Below, in pieces: positions 5,616 to 9,404 of a stretch of 9,404 bases of DNA. A program made the translations under genes and the position numbers. Source of the stretch: an uncultured Candidatus Poseidoniales archaeon (GTDB lineage: Archaea; Thermoplasmatota; Poseidoniia; Poseidoniales; Thalassarchaeaceae); contig CATMIM010000021.1 in NCBI GenBank assembly GCA_950068635.1, forward strand, positions 1 through 9,404, given 5' to 3'. The notes beneath the pieces were generated by a model. It was not told where the DNA came from, did not search any database, and saw nothing but the letters and a program-made list of their open reading frames with translations. Positions within the stretch are counted from its first letter, which is position 1. Each line of letters opens with the position of its first letter.

Positions 5616-6380
5616 TCAAGAGCGTCTCCGCAGCAGTCTGCTCAGCGCCGAGGCTCGGCGCCCTCCCCCTCGTTCGTCGACGAGTGGAACGAAGCGAACA
5701 GGGCAGAGATTCTGCGTGTCCAGTCCGGAACTTCTCTTGGTGACCCTCACGAGCATCTGGCGACCGAAACGGCGTTGGATCGGGGCGATGATCACTCCGC
5801 GAGGCTCGACCTGCTCGATCCATTCCTGGGGAATCGATCTGGCGCAGGCGGTGGCGATGATCGCGGAATAAGGAGCCTCGCTCGGCCAGCCAGCATGACC
5901 GTCAGCGACGTTCAGGCTGGCGGGCGACAGCCCCAGTCTGTCAAGCGTAGCGCGGGCGGAGTCGGCCAGTTCCTGGATGCGTTCCAGGGTGTGCACCTCG
6001 AATCCCATCTTCACCAGCACCGCTGCCTGATAGCCGCTGCCGGTCCCTAGTTCGAGCACCTTGGCGCCTTCTGGGAACCCGGTCAACTGCTCTGACATGT
6101 AGGCCACCATGTACGGTTGGCTGATGGTCTGACCTAAGCCGATCGAGAGCGGTGAATCGACATATGCCTTGGAAAGGGGTGCAGAGGGGGCGAATTCGTG
6201 GCGTGGCACCGTGCGCATCGCCGCCAGAACACGCTCGTCGGAAAGCCCGCGTGCGACGATCTGCTCCTGCACCATCCGCTCCCTTGCCGTGCGCGCGGTG
6301 CTCGCTTCGTCCACGCTGCCCACTCGTGGCCGCCCGCCTTTGACTTTCGGATTCAGCCGTGGGTCCAGACCAGCCGCCAT
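5616..6380 (-). CDS. pcm: Protein-L-isoaspartate O-methyltransferase
   Basis: Pcm uses S-adenosylmethionine to methylate isoaspartyl residues in aged proteins, starting their repair. The 254 residues show RMVQEQIVARGLSDERVL (35-52), GLGQTISQPYMVAYM (81-95) with the active-site Ser of TISQP, SAM motif I LELGTGSGYQAAVL (109-122), the acidic TLER (131-134), VADGHAGWP (158-166) and VRFVPL (228-233). All are standard for the family. The ATG at 6380 gives a basic 35-residue N-terminal extension and overlaps the 3' end of gltX by 28 bases. The alternative ATG at M36 (6275) has GGGAG close before it and would give a more usual ~219-residue protein. The start is therefore unsettled. The gene is co-directional with gltX and probably on the same transcript. 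No terminator room exists on its 3' side. Confidence 0.95.
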   Translation of the reverse strand: MAAGLDPRLNPKVKGGRPRVGSVDEASTARTARERMVQEQIVARGLSDERVLAAMRTVPRHEFAPSAPLSKAYVDSPLSIGLGQTISQPYMVAYMSEQLTGFPEGAKVLELGTGSGYQAAVLVKMGFEVHTLERIQELADSARATLDRLGLSPASLNVADGHAGWPSEAPYSAIIATACARSIPQEWIEQVEPRGVIIAPIQRRFGRQMLVRVTKRSSGLDTQNLCPVRFVPLVDERGGGRRASALSRLLRRRS

Positions 6381-8098
6381 GGCCGCCCCCGATCGCCAAC
6401 CTGCTCGATGCGGGCGAACCCGACTCGCTCCAACTGCACCAGCGTGCCCTCCGCATGGTCATTTGATTCCAGCATGCACGGGTGCTGCAACTCCCCCTCG
6501 CAGTCGTGCAGCAGCACCGCGTCCCGCTCGACTCCGGCAGCCAGCCAGTGAACGATGCGCACGCCGTCGCCCTTCTCGAAGTGCAGCATCCTCCCGCCGC
6601 CATCAGATGTCACCTCGATGTCGGCGAACTCCTTCAGCCGCAGCACACCATCGCCAGAGAGAGCGAACTCCAGGTCTCCCTTCTCGATGAGCACCTCCAG
6701 ACCGCTGTCAGTGTCGAGCGGCCATGTCCTGACTCCCAGATCCTCAGTCGGGTGGTTGGGCAGAACCAACTCGGAGGGCATCTCGACCGCGGAGACATCG
6801 AGCGCCAGACGCACCGGGTCGCGCAGCAACGAGAGCCTCGGGGTGGAGGCGTCGACGAGCCCGGAGTTGTGCGCCTCCAGCGTCGCCAAGGGCACTGAGA
6901 TGTCCTTCTGCGTCAATCCCAGTTCGACCCAGAACAACCGGAGGGATTCTGCGGTGAAGCCGCGGCGGCGCAGCGCGCGGATGGTCGGAAGGCGGATGTC
7001 ATCCCAGTCGGAGAATTCACCGGATTCGATGTCAGCCCGCATCTGCGAGGTGGAGAATCCACCGAACTCGTGCACCTTCACCCGGCCCCAGTAGAGGGTC
7101 TCTGGGTAGGTCCAGCCCAGTTTGTCGTAGAGTTGTGTCTGCTTCCGGGTCGAGTCCATCAGGTCCTTGCCCCGGATGATGTGCGTGACCCCTTGCTCCT
7201 CGTCATCAATGGCGCTCTGGAAGTCGAGCAGCGGCCAGACCCTGTAGCGAGTGCCCACCAGCGGGTGCTCTCCGGTCTGGATCCTCAGTGCAGGCCAGTC
7301 GCGCAGCGCCGGGTTGCTCTCCTCCATGTCAGTGAGCACTCTCACCACCGCCTCTCCCTCAGCGTAAGTCCCGTCGAGCATTTTCTCCCATTCCGCAAGG
7401 CTCTGCTCAGATGATCGGCTGCGGCACGGGCAGGCCTCGCGTGCCACCCTGGTTACCTTGAACTCGTCAGCGGTGCAGGTGCAGACATAGCAGATTCGCT
7501 GCGCGAGGCAATCCCTCGCCTTGTCGAGGTAGAGGTCCATCCTCTCTGACGCCAGCAGGCGCACGTCGGGGGCGCGGCCGGTGAGCCAGCGGAACTCGTC
7601 GTCGATCCAGCCGTACGCCTCGGCGAGCGGTGGCTTGGTCTTGATTCCGGTGTCGTCGAAGCGGAGAACGATGCGTCCACCGTGCTGGCGAGCGTACTCG
7701 CTGTTGATGATCACGCCTCGGCTGTGGCCGAGTGTGAGCGGACCGTTCGGATTGGGGGCGAATCGGAACACGAGTTCGCGCCCCTCGCTGTTCGGCAGCT
7801 CGGGCAGTCCCTCCCTGCGTTCGTGCACCCGCTTCTCGAGCGCGTCGGGGAACTCGTCGGCGAGCAGTTGGCGGACATGCTCTGCCCCATGCTCGGCGTG
7901 GAGGCTGTTGGCCTCAGCCACGGCTTTCGCCGCCAGCGGACCGAGCACGCTTGCCTGGGTCGTCAGTTCAGGCTGTTCACCGAACACTCGGCCCATCACC
8001 GACTTGACCTGCCCCTCTCCATCGTATTCGAGCGCGTTCTGCAGGCTGTACTTGCGCGCGAGTCGTGAGAGTGCGTCCACATCAGCCATCTGATTCAC
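6353..8098 (-). CDS. gltX: Glutamate-tRNA ligase, archaeal type (class Ib GluRS)
   Basis: This enzyme charges tRNA(Glu), and in most archaea also tRNA(Gln) before amidation by GatDE. The 581-residue frame has the archaeal plan: a helical N-terminal domain (about 1-105), a Rossmann catalytic domain beginning FRFAPNPNGPLTLGHSRG (111-128, HIGH-type motif as TLGH), LRFDDTGIKTKPPLAEAY, the cysteine-rich CYVCTC with CPCR further on (203-226), IIRGKDLMDS (307-316), a KMSKS-type loop FSTSQMR (348-354), WDDIRLPTIRALRRRG (365-380), and a C-terminal GlnRS-like beta-barrel (about 425-575). The start is a GTG (8098) with AGGA four bases before it; an ATG three codons on (8089) is an alternative. The Lys expected in the sTSK form of KMSKS reads Gln, and DTD reads DTG. 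It follows rnhB by 66 bases without an obvious promoter. Confidence 0.95.
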   Translation of the reverse strand: MNQMADVDALSRLARKYSLQNALEYDGEGQVKSVMGRVFGEQPELTTQASVLGPLAAKAVAEANSLHAEHGAEHVRQLLADEFPDALEKRVHERREGLPELPNSEGRELVFRFAPNPNGPLTLGHSRGVIINSEYARQHGGRIVLRFDDTGIKTKPPLAEAYGWIDDEFRWLTGRAPDVRLLASERMDLYLDKARDCLAQRICYVCTCTADEFKVTRVAREACPCRSRSSEQSLAEWEKMLDGTYAEGEAVVRVLTDMEESNPALRDWPALRIQTGEHPLVGTRYRVWPLLDFQSAIDDEEQGVTHIIRGKDLMDSTRKQTQLYDKLGWTYPETLYWGRVKVHEFGGFSTSQMRADIESGEFSDWDDIRLPTIRALRRRGFTAESLRLFWVELGLTQKDISVPLATLEAHNSGLVDASTPRLSLLRDPVRLALDVSAVEMPSELVLPNHPTEDLGVRTWPLDTDSGLEVLIEKGDLEFALSGDGVLRLKEFADIEVTSDGGGRMLHFEKGDGVRIVHWLAAGVERDAVLLHDCEGELQHPCMLESNDHAEGTLVQLERVGFARIEQVGDRGRPWRLVWTHG

Positions 8099-8164
8099 GC
8101 CGTCCTGTTGCCGACCCCTCTTGACGATTGGGACATCCGCCCGTTCGCGTAGCCCCGTTTCCCC

Positions 8165-8908
8165 TCACAAGGACAGACGCTGCTGACCGGGCCTGAACCG
8201 TCCGTCCAGCGGCCGCAGGGGGACCGCGCTCCCATGCGATGCCTTCCACGCCTCGGCGGTCGTCGCCCATCCCCAGCGCAGGTGCTCCCACGGTTCGTCG
8301 CCTGCGACGAGTGTCGACAATGCCTCCCGCGTCTTGGCATCGCTGGGGTATCCTGACCCAATCGGGACTTCGAGCTCCGCTCCCAGTGTTCGCACCTGTT
8401 CGTCTCGCTCCACCTTCGCCAGCACGGAAGCCGCTGATACCGCCGGATTCGTTTCGTCGTGCCTATGGCGACTGTCAATTTTCCAGCCCGCCCACGGCCA
8501 GGAATCGAGCCGGCTGGCGACAAGCTCCCCGAATCGGTGCGCATCCGTATGACAGGCGTCGAGGGCGAGCACTCCGCCACCCAGCTCTCCTGCACCCCCG
8601 ATGACGGCGTCGAGCAGCAGAGCGAAGATGTCGATCTCGTGACTCGTGAGGTTGCTCACCTGCATGGCGAGGTCGATGTCATGTGCGCTCGAGATGTGCA
8701 CCTGCATGCGCCACCCTCGCTCGGCCCCCTCAGACTTGAGCCAGTCAGCAACCCGCCGCCGCTCATCAGGGTCCAACTGTTTGGAATCGTCCACCCCGTT
8801 CTCAACGAGCAACTCCAGATCGGTTTGAGGAAGTGCGAAGGCAGCCACAACCAACGGTCCGAGGCACGGCCCGCGCCCTGCTTCGTCCACTCCCGCCATC
8901 CAGGTCAT
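8165..8908 (-). CDS. rnhB: Ribonuclease HII
   Basis: RNase HII cuts RNA in RNA-DNA hybrids and at single ribonucleotides in DNA, so it removes primers and misinserted ribonucleotides. The 247-residue protein shows the N-terminal signature AGVDEAGRGPCLGPLVVAA with catalytic D8 and E9, then DDSKQL (40-45), LDACHTD with D117 (116-122), RHDETNPAVSAASVLAKV with D151 (149-166), and GSGYPSD (184-190). All four acidic metal ligands are present, so it should be active. The length is slightly above the usual ~210-230 because of a C-terminal tail rich in Arg and Pro after about 225. The ATG at 8908 has GAGG seven bases before it. This site overlaps the stop codon of the upstream gene (9-base gap), which suggests coupled translation. 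Confidence 0.97.
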   Translation of the reverse strand: MTWMAGVDEAGRGPCLGPLVVAAFALPQTDLELLVENGVDDSKQLDPDERRRVADWLKSEGAERGWRMQVHISSAHDIDLAMQVSNLTSHEIDIFALLLDAVIGGAGELGGGVLALDACHTDAHRFGELVASRLDSWPWAGWKIDSRHRHDETNPAVSAASVLAKVERDEQVRTLGAELEVPIGSGYPSDAKTREALSTLVAGDEPWEHLRWGWATTAEAWKASHGSAVPLRPLDGRFRPGQQRLSL

Positions 8909-8917
8909 CCAGCCGCC

Positions 8918-9404
8918 TCACAGGTCGAGGTCGAGTTCATCGTCCTCGTCCTTGCGCACGGGGGTTGAAGCGGCCTGTGAATCCTCCGGCTCGAGGTCTG
9001 GAGTCTCGATGCCAACCGCCACCGCGGTGGTCGCCTTGCCCTTGGCGGCTGACTTTCGCTTCGCGGCAGGAACACGCTTGGGCTTGCGCACCGTTCTGCC
9101 GGCCACCTGTTCGGATGGCGGCAGCGCGATGTTCGCTGGGTGCGGGTCTCCACGATCGAGCAGTCCGCCGGCGATGTCATCAAGCCGTTCCAATTCCCGC
9201 TCACCCTCGTGATGTTCGAGCACGACGTTGGCTGCGTCCAGGAGATCTTCGGACGGTCTCTCCCGCTCCTCTCCGCGCTTCTTCGACTTCGAAGTGAACA
9301 GATCGGTGAACACCCTGGCTGCGACCTTGGGTGCCTCCACGACAGCCCCAACGACGGCCTGCCCCGTGTCACTGGCCCCTTTGGCGAACTTGCCCAACCA
9401 GTCC
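8918..9404 (-). CDS. Unknown protein, C-terminal 161 residues, charged and low-complexity
   Basis: The frame is open to the right edge; the visible part begins DWLGKFAKGASDTGQAVVGA. A TTG at 9397 lies in frame but has no sign of being a start, so the gene is treated as truncated by the window. Visible parts: an amphipathic, Ala/Val-rich opening with PKVAARVFTDLF; a short Lys/Arg/Glu run (SKSKKRGEERERPSEDLL); a probable helical piece LLDAANVVLEHHEGERELER; a basic linker KPKRVPAAKRKSAAKGK that could touch nucleic acid; and a strongly acidic end DEDDELDLDL. I recognise no family. Such basic linkers and acidic tails are common in haloadapted or marine archaeal proteins and give little functional information. 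It stands 9 bases before rnhB and is probably co-transcribed with it. Confidence 0.75.
   Translation of the reverse strand, partial: DWLGKFAKGASDTGQAVVGAVVEAPKVAARVFTDLFTSKSKKRGEERERPSEDLLDAANVVLEHHEGERELERLDDIAGGLLDRGDPHPANIALPPSEQVAGRTVRKPKRVPAAKRKSAAKGKATTAVAVGIETPDLEPEDSQAASTPVRKDEDDELDLDL

Noticed and set aside
1..9404. CRISPR array, transposase or defence system
   Set aside because: No regularly spaced repeats and no mobility or defence proteins in any frame; the archaeal part is mainly housekeeping.

Overview
The window has two unlike parts. Bases 1 to about 455 are AT-rich (about 30 percent G+C by hand count of 1-450). They hold the 5' end of a secreted, autotransporter-like protein (minus strand) and, divergently, 23 codons that read as the start of PurC (plus strand). 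The style is that of a marine alphaproteobacterium such as SAR11. The PurC reading frame stops dead near base 452, where a GC-rich sequence begins. The remaining ~8.9 kb (roughly 60 percent G+C by eye beyond ~950) is archaeal: archaeal-type uS15, archaeal-type GluRS, an archaeal EF-Tu-domain-2-like mini-protein, RNase HII and protein-L-isoaspartate methyltransferase. The combination suggests a marine euryarchaeon of the Thermoplasmatota (Marine Group II/III-like); the lineage is an inference. The junction is most simply a chimeric clone or assembly, but real transfer cannot be excluded from sequence alone.

Layout. 1-271 (-) secreted repeat-type protein, open at the left edge. 384-455 (+) truncated purC. 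462-520 a nested hairpin beside the junction. 527-895 (-) four-helix membrane protein of intermediate G+C (about 47 percent). 1068-1316 (-) EF-like mini-protein. 1518-1973 (+) ribosomal protein uS15. 1983-2885 (-) a protein that looks like a catalytically dead RecJ/DHH (Cdc45-like) domain. 2885-4972 (-) a large surface protein with signal peptide, three C-terminal membrane helices and a cytoplasmic zinc ribbon, overlapping the RecJ-like gene by one base. 5183-5614 (+) a two-CBS-domain protein. Then a minus-strand cluster read from right to left: an unknown protein's C-terminus (9404-8918), rnhB, gltX and pcm.

How the genes fit together. The archaeal part is mostly housekeeping: translation (uS15, GluRS, EF-like), genome maintenance (RNase HII, perhaps the RecJ/Cdc45-like protein) and protein repair (Pcm). 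rnhB follows its upstream neighbour by 9 bases, gltX follows rnhB by 66 bases, and pcm overlaps the end of gltX, so these probably form one transcript. Three genes preceded by an independent intergenic region share a TATA-like box 37-42 bases before the ATG and a purine-rich Shine-Dalgarno close to the start, which implies short, not leaderless, 5' UTRs. No CRISPR array, rRNA, tRNA or insertion sequence was seen. The points most worth a second look are the junction inside purC and the inactive RecJ/Cdc45-like gene translationally coupled to the zinc-ribbon surface protein.
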